The position numbers and the translations under genes were made by a program. Source: Pedobacter westerhofensis (GTDB lineage Bacteria > Bacteroidota > Bacteroidia > Sphingobacteriales > Sphingobacteriaceae). Taken from it: a stretch of 46,317 nt of DNA. Of this stretch, positions 7,017-14,634 are shown one piece after another. Numbering within the stretch: the stretch's first letter is position 1; the number at the start of each line of letters is the position of its first letter. Below the pieces are notes generated by a model. That model did not search any database and was not told where the DNA came from. It worked only from the letters and a program-made list of their open reading frames with translations. The stretch is from NCBI RefSeq assembly GCF_900182595.1, contig NZ_FXTN01000018.1:1-46317 (forward strand), written 5' to 3'.

Positions 7017-8405
7017 CTAGCGGCTATTTTGGACTGTTCCAAATTGGATAACAGTATTTGGTATCAATAGAACATACCTTGAATCGTTTGGTGGTAAAGT
7101 AAAAATACTTCCAGCTAAGGTCCTTCTCAAAGTTGTCGCAAACCTTGGATCTTTGTTAAGTCTACGTAAGTCTGTCCATCTCAAACCTCTCATTAATAAC
7201 TCTTTTCGTCTTTCCACTAGTATTTTGGTAAGCGCATCTTCAGCACTTGTTGCTGTCATGTCAATATATTTTCCACTCGCCCAACGTGTTCGTAACAATA
7301 TATTAAGATCAGCCATAGCTGAGCTTATATTTCCGTTTCGAGCATAACTTTCTGCACGTATTAGATATAATTCATCAACCGCTAATCCATTGAATAAGAA
7401 GGAGGATGCTGACTCATTATAATTTCCTGAAAATCGGTAAGATTTTGATGCATTTGTATTTCTCTTCAAAAATAGTTTCTTTCTCAGATCATTAGACGAA
7501 TACATGGCAGTTAATTCGGGATTAATTTGTGCGATCGGATCACTATCTGTACCAGGTTCGAGCAAGGAACTATTTGTAGTGATGTTATGGAAAATTACCT
7601 CGTTATTATAAATAGCAAAAGGGGCAACCGACAAAGTATCCAATGTATTGAAATCAAGTAATTGATTATAAATTTGAAGAGCGGAATTTGCATTCGAAAG
7701 GGCTTGTTCATAGTCTTCCATGGATTGAAGAACTCTCGCCAACATCCCATATCCAGCTACTTTAGATGGTCGGCTAGATATTGTCACTTTAATTGGCAAT
7801 AATGAAATAGCCTCCTTTAGATCATTCACTATCTGATTATAAGTTTGCTGCAATGTACCTCTCGAGACTTTATCATTTATATCTGAATTAAGTTTGAGAG
7901 GTATTCCAAGTTCCGTGTTGGCGTTTGCAGAACTAAAAGGTTTTGCAAAAAGTTGAGCAATCTGCCAATGCCCCCAAGCACGGTAGAACAGACCTGCACC
8001 TCTCTCCTCATTTAGAAGTTGAGTATTAGATTGGCCATCTTTGATGAATTTTTCAGCATATTCAACAATTAAATTAGCATTGTAAATAACGTTGTAGGTA
8101 TTCTGCCATTGCAAACCAGCGGAACTGCGTATTGCTGTGCCTGACCAACCGTAAAAATCCCTGTCTTCTCCTGAAACATTATCTGAAAAATATGCTGAGC
8201 TATCCACATAGAAATCATCCATCGAAAGATTCATATCGCTTGGAGATCCAGCATTCATCAATCCATTATCTAATAATAGTTGCAAATCATTGGCGTTAGA
8301 AATCGGTGATTGAGTGTTAGTTCGTTTTATGTCTAAATATTTTTCACATGAACTAGATCCTATCCATAGTATCATTAGTAATATTTTAAAAAATTTGATT
8401 TTCAT
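7017..8405 (-). CDS. SusD/RagB-family outer-membrane lipoprotein
   Basis: The protein has about 462 residues from the ATG at 8405. This start gives a lipoprotein signal (MKIKFFKILLMILWIGSSSC) with the lipidated Cys followed by EKYLD, typical of SusD proteins. RAWGHWQIAQLFAKPF, then EAISLLP in a TPR-like helix, FNGLAVDELYLIRAESYARNG and the C-terminal RRKELLMRGLRWTDLRRLN are hallmark SusD segments. It is surface-exposed and would cap the SusC barrel at 8416-12051 to capture a nutrient or peptide. It starts 10 nt after the SusC stop, so the two form an operon. An in-frame start at 8429 would overlap susC and precede the signal. No glycoside hydrolase adjoins the pair, so the ligand may not be a polysaccharide. 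Confidence 0.93.
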   Translation of the reverse strand: MKIKFFKILLMILWIGSSSCEKYLDIKRTNTQSPISNANDLQLLLDNGLMNAGSPSDMNLSMDDFYVDSSAYFSDNVSGEDRDFYGWSGTAIRSSAGLQWQNTYNVIYNANLIVEYAEKFIKDGQSNTQLLNEERGAGLFYRAWGHWQIAQLFAKPFSSANANTELGIPLKLNSDINDKVSRGTLQQTYNQIVNDLKEAISLLPIKVTISSRPSKVAGYGMLARVLQSMEDYEQALSNANSALQIYNQLLDFNTLDTLSVAPFAIYNNEVIFHNITTNSSLLEPGTDSDPIAQINPELTAMYSSNDLRKKLFLKRNTNASKSYRFSGNYNESASSFLFNGLAVDELYLIRAESYARNGNISSAMADLNILLRTRWASGKYIDMTATSAEDALTKILVERRKELLMRGLRWTDLRRLNKDPRFATTLRRTLAGSIFTLPPNDSRYVLLIPNTVIQFGTVQNSR

Positions 8406-8415
8406 TATATTATTA

Positions 8416-11400
8416 TTAAAAGTTACCACTTAAACCAAAACTATATGTGCGCGGATTTGGGTAATCATAGGTATCAGGATCGATACCTAATTTGTTTGCT
8501 CTCCAAATAACCCCGAAATTATTCATATTCAGATATATGCGAAGATTTTTCAGTAATGACTTCTGCGAATGTAAACCGTATGAAAAATTTATTTCTTGCA
8601 ACCGCAAATGGTCTCCTCTCAGGACATTTATTTCAGACAATGCATAAAAATCATCGCGAAGGGAGCTTACTGGAAAGGTCAATGAAGGCACATTAGTCAG
8701 TAATTCATCACCAGGTTTTTGCCATCTTCTTGAATACTCCTCTCTCTGCAGACTTGGGGTATTACCAAAAAGCAAGCTATAATTAAGAGGATTCTGTTTT
8801 CTGAAATAATATCCTAATTTATATAAAATGTTGAAAGACATGGACAATTCACCATAACTTATTGTATTTCTTAAAGAGCCATAATAAGTTGGCACAGCTG
8901 AACCAAAGAATCGCAATGATGATACCGGAGCATTTCGGATTTCAGTTAATGCATTGTTACCAGCGGCACTGCTGGAAATATCAACTACATGGCCATCTAC
9001 AATCCCACGGGGATCACCAGTAATTGGATTTAGTCCAGCCCACTTAAATGCGAACATCGAAGAAAGATCATATCCTTCCCTATAACTACTACTTAAAAGG
9101 ACTTGTCCAGCAGAGGTGGCATTTGCAATAAAAAGCTTAGATACTTTAACCCTGTTATAGCTAAGTAAGAAATTACTACTCCAGCTAAAGCGACCATATT
9201 GTAAATTAATGGAACTTAAATTCAAATCCATCCCCCACCCATGAATACTTCCGATATTAAGTGTTTGCTGGCTATATCCTGTCGTGGGATCTACAGGAGC
9301 TGGAGATAGTAAATCCTTAGTTCTCTTATCATAATACTCTAAACTTCCAGATATTCTGTTATTCCTAAATCCAAAATCCAGTCCTAAGTTCAAGATACCT
9401 GTTTTTTCAGGACGCAGTCGCAAATTTGTGGCATCAGCCTGTGTACCTGCGTAATACAACCCATTTCCTCCAGGAATTTGACTATAAAATATTATTGGGT
9501 ATGCGCTAACAGCTGGATTCACATTACCATTATATCCATAGGTTGTCCTTAATTGTAATTTAGGCAATAAATTCAGATGATAAAAGCCTTCATTGCTAAT
9601 ATTCCAACTCAGTCCAGTCGACCAGAAGGGAGTGCCTCCTTTGTTGCTACCCATTCCAAAATCACTAGATGCATCTTTTCGTAAACTTCCTGATATTGAA
9701 TATTTTCGGTCATATGTATAAGCAGCGTTTGCGTATTCACTAATTGTTCTTGACTGAATACTGGTGAAAGCATTGGGTAGAACAGGGAGCTTCGAGGACA
9801 CTGCACCTATTGAGTTAGTGTACAAAGTTGAGAAAAAAGTATTAAATGGTAAATAATTGTTGTTACTTAAAAATTCCTCATCGTAGCCGTAATAATCATT
9901 TGCGGTTGTTGTTGAAAAATATTTACTAATATCAATACCTGAAATCCCTGAAAGTACATGTTTCTCATTCCATATTTTATTTATATTTAATTGACCACGG
10001 AGTGTTTGATTTTGTGGATCGCCCATATAGGTTCTCAAAAGCCCGCCAAGTGGAAGATTTCTTACAAAAGTCGTTGGACTTGTAAAAAGATTTATCAAAT
10101 CCCTCATGTAAAAAGAATTTTGTCTATACAGAGTATTTCCCTGATCTCTGCCCTTATTATAATTATAAGCTACGTTTGCAGAAAAAATTGAATTGATGTT
10201 ATATCTTGCACTAATACCTAAGTTGATGTTTTGAGAACTTGTTTTGGCATAACCTTCATTAATGTCTTCGAGGGGAACATAATTGAGATTCAAAACTTTG
10301 TTTCCATAAGTAGATTGAAACAAATCCACCCATGCAGGTCGATAAATCCTTGCCAAGCTCAAAGGATTTCCAGCATCATCCACTAATTCGGAATAGGGAT
10401 AAAAGACTTCATTTGTTACCCCTGTAATTTTGTTATTTGGTGCTTGATTATTCGTATGTTGTAAACTATAATTGATAGTGGTTTGTAATTCAAGTTTTTT
10501 TAGAGGTCGAATACTGGTTGTATAACTTAAGACAATGCGATCTCCTGTTGATTTTTTTGTATTGTTCGATATTTTGTCATATGATCCAGCTAACCGATAT
10601 GCTACGTATTTACTTCCACCATCTACACCTATCGAATAACTCTGTCGCAAAGAGTTTCTAAGAAAATACTCCGAGTAATCCCTTCTAATATCATTGCCTC
10701 GTAATGCATCTAGAGCTGCATCAGTTTGACTTTGGGTGGTTTCTCCGCGTTTTTGTTTACTCAAAATTTCATCAACTGGTGAGATTCTCTTTTGTGGTAA
10801 TCGCAGCGTTGCCACTGTGGGATTTGTTACATTAATATTATTTTGCCTAAAACGTATGGCTTGAGCATCTATAAAATCAGAAACACTCATCATTTTATTA
10901 TAAAAGATGTCAAATTTATTGGTTATATTAGTATTAGTGTTAAATGATACACTTACCGGTTTTTCGAAATTTCCTCTTTTAGTTTTAACAACTATGACTC
11001 CATTAGCTGCTCTCGAACCCCAGATGGATGCTGCTGCTGCATCTTTTAATATAGTTATGCTTTCAACTTCGTTAGGGTTTACAAAGTCAATAGAATAGGG
11101 GCTAGCGATACCATCTATAATTACAAGAGGAACTCCTGTTTCTCCATTAATAGCGCTCGGCAAAGTCGTTTTCCCTCGTATAGTAAGATTAACAAGTGGC
11201 GATGGTGCGTTAGTGGATACGTTATCACTGGAGTTCGTCGCACTAAGTTGATTATTAAAATTCATGCTGGTCGTGATTCCCTCCAACCGCCTCAAAAGAT
11301 TCGGATCAGTACTATGTTGTAATTGCTCCTTAGTGATCACTTCAAATGATCCAGTAGCTCGTTCTTTAGGTAAATCCTGATATCCTGTACTTACTACATT

Positions 11401-12051
11401 CACTTCCCCTAGGTTATTACTACCAGGCACCATCTTAACACCAACCTGATTAGGATCAACTCCACTTAGTGTAATTTCTTTAGTTAAATATCCTATATAA
11501 GAAACCAGTAATGATCCTCCCTTCTTAGGTCCGTAGATTGCAAATGTCCCTTTAGGTGTAGTATAAGTAACCTTCCTACTGTCCTTCACTCTTACCGTGG
11601 CTCCAGCCATAGCCTTCCCATTTTCATCGGTGATTGTTCCTTTGTAAACTATAGAATCCTGTCTCGAAATCAGATCTGTCAAAGTAATTGGAACATCTTT
11701 GGCACGCACAATAATACTCTCGTCCTGCATTTTGAAATCCAGATTCTGTTTATTTAAGCAAGTGACCATTACTTCAGCTATCGGAGTAGCATTGAAATGA
11801 GCATCGATTACCTGATCTCCATTTAACTTCTCTTTTTGCCAGAGAACATCATATCCCGTCTGTCGTTTAATTTCTTTAAAAACTTGTCTCAGCGTAATCC
11901 CTTTTTGATTTAATGTAAGTTTCTGCCCGTAAGTGCCCGCACTTACTTGCATCATTCCTGCAAGAATCAAAATGGTTATCAGCCGCATGATCAATAAAAA
12001 TTTATACAGGCCACCTTTAGGGCGCCCTGAGGGTTTAGTATAAAATTTCAT
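8416..12051 (-). CDS. SusC/RagA-family TonB-dependent transporter with STN domain
   Basis: The protein has about 1211 residues from ATG 12051 (an upstream start at 12078 would add nine). After an N-terminal basic region and signal segment (LLIMRLITILILAGMMQVSA) come an STN domain (LTLNQKGITLRQVFKEI), a carboxypeptidase-regulatory-like beta-sandwich (YKGTITDENGKAMAGATVRV), the plug (PLVIIDGI, ILKDAAAASIWGSRAANGVIVVKTKRG) and a large beta-barrel ending in YSFGLSGNF with a terminal Phe. It imports ligands across the outer membrane using TonB energy. STN domains usually signal to a FecR anti-sigma factor, but none is adjacent; the only FecR/ECF pair in the window lies at 30.0-32.0 kb. Immediate context is the small-protein genes at 6657 and 12512. 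Confidence 0.95.
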   Translation of the reverse strand: MKFYTKPSGRPKGGLYKFLLIMRLITILILAGMMQVSAGTYGQKLTLNQKGITLRQVFKEIKRQTGYDVLWQKEKLNGDQVIDAHFNATPIAEVMVTCLNKQNLDFKMQDESIIVRAKDVPITLTDLISRQDSIVYKGTITDENGKAMAGATVRVKDSRKVTYTTPKGTFAIYGPKKGGSLLVSYIGYLTKEITLSGVDPNQVGVKMVPGSNNLGEVNVVSTGYQDLPKERATGSFEVITKEQLQHSTDPNLLRRLEGITTSMNFNNQLSATNSSDNVSTNAPSPLVNLTIRGKTTLPSAINGETGVPLVIIDGIASPYSIDFVNPNEVESITILKDAAAASIWGSRAANGVIVVKTKRGNFEKPVSVSFNTNTNITNKFDIFYNKMMSVSDFIDAQAIRFRQNNINVTNPTVATLRLPQKRISPVDEILSKQKRGETTQSQTDAALDALRGNDIRRDYSEYFLRNSLRQSYSIGVDGGSKYVAYRLAGSYDKISNNTKKSTGDRIVLSYTTSIRPLKKLELQTTINYSLQHTNNQAPNNKITGVTNEVFYPYSELVDDAGNPLSLARIYRPAWVDLFQSTYGNKVLNLNYVPLEDINEGYAKTSSQNINLGISARYNINSIFSANVAYNYNKGRDQGNTLYRQNSFYMRDLINLFTSPTTFVRNLPLGGLLRTYMGDPQNQTLRGQLNINKIWNEKHVLSGISGIDISKYFSTTTANDYYGYDEEFLSNNNYLPFNTFFSTLYTNSIGAVSSKLPVLPNAFTSIQSRTISEYANAAYTYDRKYSISGSLRKDASSDFGMGSNKGGTPFWSTGLSWNISNEGFYHLNLLPKLQLRTTYGYNGNVNPAVSAYPIIFYSQIPGGNGLYYAGTQADATNLRLRPEKTGILNLGLDFGFRNNRISGSLEYYDKRTKDLLSPAPVDPTTGYSQQTLNIGSIHGWGMDLNLSSINLQYGRFSWSSNFLLSYNRVKVSKLFIANATSAGQVLLSSSYREGYDLSSMFAFKWAGLNPITGDPRGIVDGHVVDISSSAAGNNALTEIRNAPVSSLRFFGSAVPTYYGSLRNTISYGELSMSFNILYKLGYYFRKQNPLNYSLLFGNTPSLQREEYSRRWQKPGDELLTNVPSLTFPVSSLRDDFYALSEINVLRGDHLRLQEINFSYGLHSQKSLLKNLRIYLNMNNFGVIWRANKLGIDPDTYDYPNPRTYSFGLSGNF

Positions 12052-12436
12052 ACATTTGTTTGCTTGTTTTAGTCGCAAAGAAAATTTTCTGCTAGGTTCT
12101 TTTTCTTTGCTGGGTCAATTGGTTGTGTTTAAATCAATTCCGCTAAACCGCAATAGCCAGGAGTGTTCGCAGCATTCCTGGTTTTCTTCCGATTCACGAT
12201 TATTATTGTTCAGGGAACGGCCATAATCCTCCTTCCACCAATCCAACCGGATTATTTCTGAATGTTTCTTTGTACAGTGATTCCATAGGCTATTAACTTA
12301 AATGTATAGCAAACTGGTAACATGTCCTAAGTCACAATTTCATTTATTTTCATACGCAGGTTATGAATTGATATTCAGGGACAGTTGACCTCGATACGGC
12401 TCTGTGGTATTGGTAAATTAGAGTATCAGGGCCAGA
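12052..12436. promoter_or_regulatory. Upstream region of susC, with a hairpin at 12157-12181
   Basis: This 385-nt gap lies between susC (minus) and leader copy D (plus). It includes a CCAGGA/TCCTGG stem (12157-12162 with 12176-12181) that would lie in the susC 5' untranslated region. No convincing gene is present. A promoter for susC is expected here but I cannot pinpoint it. Confidence 0.45.
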
Positions 12437-12511
12437 CCGAAAACCCTTCAACAGAGTAGGTGTAAACTAAAGTTTTTGACTGCTTTTTGATCGACAAAAG
12501 CAGCGTAGATT
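12437..12511 (+). promoter_or_regulatory. Small-protein leader, copy D
   Basis: CCGAAAACCCTTCAACAGAG, then TAGG, AAACTAAAGTTTTTG, and the hairpin 12482-12501, whose GCTTTT/AAAAGC stem is extended by C-G and T-A pairs (CTGCTTTT/AAAAGCAG); the ATG follows 10 nt later. The pair directly outside the core stem is T-A here but C-G in copy C, a compensatory change that favours a real RNA hairpin. Confidence 0.75.
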
Positions 12512-12796
12512 ATGGCTAGAGCATGGTATGCATTTACTAATATCAGCGCAGATCCCCTACTCGCTTCAAGTTATAAAAGGGTGACGAATACTCCGTCTTG
12601 TATCAATGGCACTGGAATATGTGCAATATATGTCTATTACATAGGTGATTCACCAGCAGTTGGAACTGCACCGTTATCCCCGCTAACCAGAAACATTCAG
12701 GAATATATTGTCAACGGATTGGTTAACCTTGTTGCAGAGCCAGACCTTCCTGATGGTTCAAAGAAATATCTATACCTAAAATCACCTATTATATAA
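12512..12796 (+). CDS. Small C-x6-C family protein, operonic with the double GT2
   Basis: This 94-aa member has MARAWYAF, SSYKRV, TPSCINGTGICAIYVYY (Cys30 and Cys37), a linker rich in Pro, Ser and Thr, RNIQEYIVNGLVNLVAEP and KKYLYLK. It has no signal peptide and no membrane segment. The stop lies only 7 nt before the ATG of the two-domain glycosyltransferase, so the two are almost certainly co-transcribed; this is the tightest link between the family and the GT2 enzymes. Ser/Thr or Cys residues could accept sugar, as in glycocins, where a GT2 enzyme modifies a small Cys-containing peptide. That role is a hypothesis. Confidence 0.82.
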   Translation: MARAWYAFTNISADPLLASSYKRVTNTPSCINGTGICAIYVYYIGDSPAVGTAPLSPLTRNIQEYIVNGLVNLVAEPDLPDGSKKYLYLKSPII

Positions 12797-12803
12797 TCCG
12801 GGC

Positions 12804-14108
12804 ATGGAGCAGCCACTTGTTTCCTGTATCATGCCCACGGCAGACAGGCACCAGTTCATTCCCTATGCCATAGATTATTTTCTGCATCAGAATTACCCCA
12901 ATACTGAACTGATTATTCTGGATACGGGAAAGACTTCCTGTGCTGACTTAGTGCCGGTAGATTCGCGTATACGCTATCAATATACCAATACGCTTATGGC
13001 ACTGGGAGACAAGAGGAATCTGTGCTGTGGCGAAGCGAGGGGACACATTATTGTACACTGGGACGACGACGACTGGTATGCTGAAGACTGGATAGCTAAT
13101 CAGGTAAAAGCGCTGGTATCTCATCCCGGGGTTGAGATCACGGGATTGAGGAACATCGACTTCTTTTCTGCGCTAACAAATGAACGTTGGGAATTTAACG
13201 ATACGGATGATGATAATCCCTGGGTATACGGTGCAACTCTCGCATATTGGAAATCATTTTGGGAACAGAACCCCTTTCGAATAATGAACGCTGGAGAAGA
13301 TCTGCATTTCGTAAAGAGTCCGGGTGCTGTTATATATCCTCACCGCTATGTAAAAGGCTATCTGGGCATTATTCATGAACAAAATAAAAGTATAAGATTA
13401 TACGAAAATCCGAAAGAAAAACTGGAACAATCGAAATGGGTAGCGATGATAGAGGGACCTCAGATTTATCATGATAAAGAAAAAATCATTTATCCTGTCA
13501 ACGCTCCTCTGGTAAGTTGTATAATGCCTACAGCCAACCGCCAGGACTTTATTCCTGCTGCAATTCAAAATTTCCAGAAGCAGGATTATCCCAATATCGA
13601 ACTGATTATTATCGACGATGGTGTAAAATCTATTCGGAGATTAATTCCTGATGATCCCCGGATAAAATATTATTATTCGGGATCGGCGAAAAGTGTTGGG
13701 GAAAAGAGAAACATTGCCTGTTCAAAAGCTTCGGGAGAATATATTGTGCACTGGGATGATGATGATTGGTATGCCGGGGACTGGATTTCACACCAGGTCA
13801 ATGCACTTACAGAATCAGGCGCAGATATCTCTGGCATTAATCAGGTACAGTTCTTTTCACCTTCAAGTAACAAATACTGGATGACACATAACTACAATTC
13901 CAAATCCCCCTGGCTAACAGGTGCAACTTTGATCTATAGAAGATCCTACTGGCAACAACATCCTTTTAAGGATTTACAGGTTGGGGAAGATAATGAATAT
14001 GTCAGAAGCAATGGCGCAAGGATCTTCGCGCATGACTATTTCCAGGGATTTATCGCAACTTCACATCAGGACAATACAAACGTCAAGTTTATGAATATGC
14101 CGAAATAG
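12804..14108 (+). CDS. Two-domain GT2 glycosyltransferase (tandem HWDDDDWY domains)
   Basis: This 434-aa protein consists of two complete copies of the same GT-A domain: residues about 1-210 and about 232-434. Each has SCIMPTA(D/N)R, an Asp-bearing second strand, HWDDDDWY, GATL(A/I)Y and GED. Domain 1 has ILDTGKT where domain 2 and all other copies have I(I/V/M)DDG, so its nucleotide site is altered though its DDDD motif is intact. Domain 1 also ends with a basic/acidic linker, EKLEQSKW. There are no membrane segments. The upstream small protein ends 7 nt before. The fusion corresponds to the two overlapping genes at 1488-2824 and suggests that two successive transfers are needed. Donor and acceptor are unknown. 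Confidence 0.9.
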   Translation: MEQPLVSCIMPTADRHQFIPYAIDYFLHQNYPNTELIILDTGKTSCADLVPVDSRIRYQYTNTLMALGDKRNLCCGEARGHIIVHWDDDDWYAEDWIANQVKALVSHPGVEITGLRNIDFFSALTNERWEFNDTDDDNPWVYGATLAYWKSFWEQNPFRIMNAGEDLHFVKSPGAVIYPHRYVKGYLGIIHEQNKSIRLYENPKEKLEQSKWVAMIEGPQIYHDKEKIIYPVNAPLVSCIMPTANRQDFIPAAIQNFQKQDYPNIELIIIDDGVKSIRRLIPDDPRIKYYYSGSAKSVGEKRNIACSKASGEYIVHWDDDDWYAGDWISHQVNALTESGADISGINQVQFFSPSSNKYWMTHNYNSKSPWLTGATLIYRRSYWQQHPFKDLQVGEDNEYVRSNGARIFAHDYFQGFIATSHQDNTNVKFMNMPK

Positions 14109-14252
14109 AACAGAATCATTTGGTTACACATAAGATACTCTTCTGAGACAGATGGCCTCAGCAAGAAACTATTAATAGAGTAAATTAGTACATGATCACA
14201 ATTTTTTTTGGTATTTAGAAGGCATCAAAAAGCGACCATGCAATGAGGCGAT

Positions 14253-14327
14253 GCTGAAAACCTGAACAGAGTAGGCAAAAATTAAAGTTTTTTGTTTGCT
14301 TTTTGATGGATAAAAGCATTCGCATTT
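14253..14327 (+). promoter_or_regulatory. Small-protein leader, copy E
   Basis: GCTGAAAACCTGAACAGAG, then TAGGC, AAATTAAAGTTTTTTG, and the hairpin 14298-14317 (GCTTTT/AAAAGC) closed by an outer T-A pair; the ATG follows after 10 nt. Relative to the other copies the 5' part has lost one C from the CCC run. It makes this gene independent of the double GT2 220 nt upstream. Confidence 0.75.
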
Positions 14328-14582
14328 ATGGCAAGAGATTGGTATGCATATGATGGACGAGGGGACATCAATATTTCATCGAGTTATTATAGAGTAAATG
14401 TAAAACCGAGTTGTTTCGATGGCTTGTCCTTATGTGCAATCTATGTACAGGATGGGAAGCCCAACCCAACAAATATTTCAGCGAACGTAAGGCAGTATAT
14501 TTTCAACGCACTCGTGACTTCAAGGGCACAGCCCGATCGTGAGGGTCAGAAAAAATATGTCTACTTAAAGGGGCAATTGTAA
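14328..14582 (+). CDS. Small C-x6-C family protein (shortest member)
   Basis: This 84-aa member has MARDWYAYDG, SSYYRV, KPSCFDGLSLCAIYV (Cys29 and Cys36), a shortened linker, NVRQYIFNALVTSRAQP and KKYVYLKGQL. The shorter linker shows that length varies between the CAIY core and the YI helix, while both ends are conserved. It has no export signal. It has its own leader and its own terminator and stands between the double GT2 and the convergent protease-FKBP gene. Function unknown. Confidence 0.8.
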   Translation: MARDWYAYDGRGDINISSSYYRVNVKPSCFDGLSLCAIYVQDGKPNPTNISANVRQYIFNALVTSRAQPDREGQKKYVYLKGQL

Positions 14583-14585
14583 ATC

Positions 14586-14631
14586 TAAACAGCCCAATGA
14601 TACAAATCATATGTGCTATTGGGCTGTTTAA
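14586..14631. terminator. Bidirectional intrinsic terminator
   Basis: TAAACAGCCCAAT (14586-14598) pairs perfectly with ATTGGGCTGTTTA (14618-14630) around a loop that can itself partly pair. An A/T-rich run follows on both sides. It separates the small-protein gene from the convergent protease-FKBP gene, which ends at 14635. Confidence 0.85.
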
Positions 14632-14634
14632 AAA

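Noticed and set aside
2851..14582. Lanthipeptide or graspetide precursors of the double-glycine type
   Set aside because: The small proteins have no GG leader, no adjacent lanthionine synthetase, ATP-grasp enzyme, radical SAM enzyme or peptidase-containing exporter in the window.
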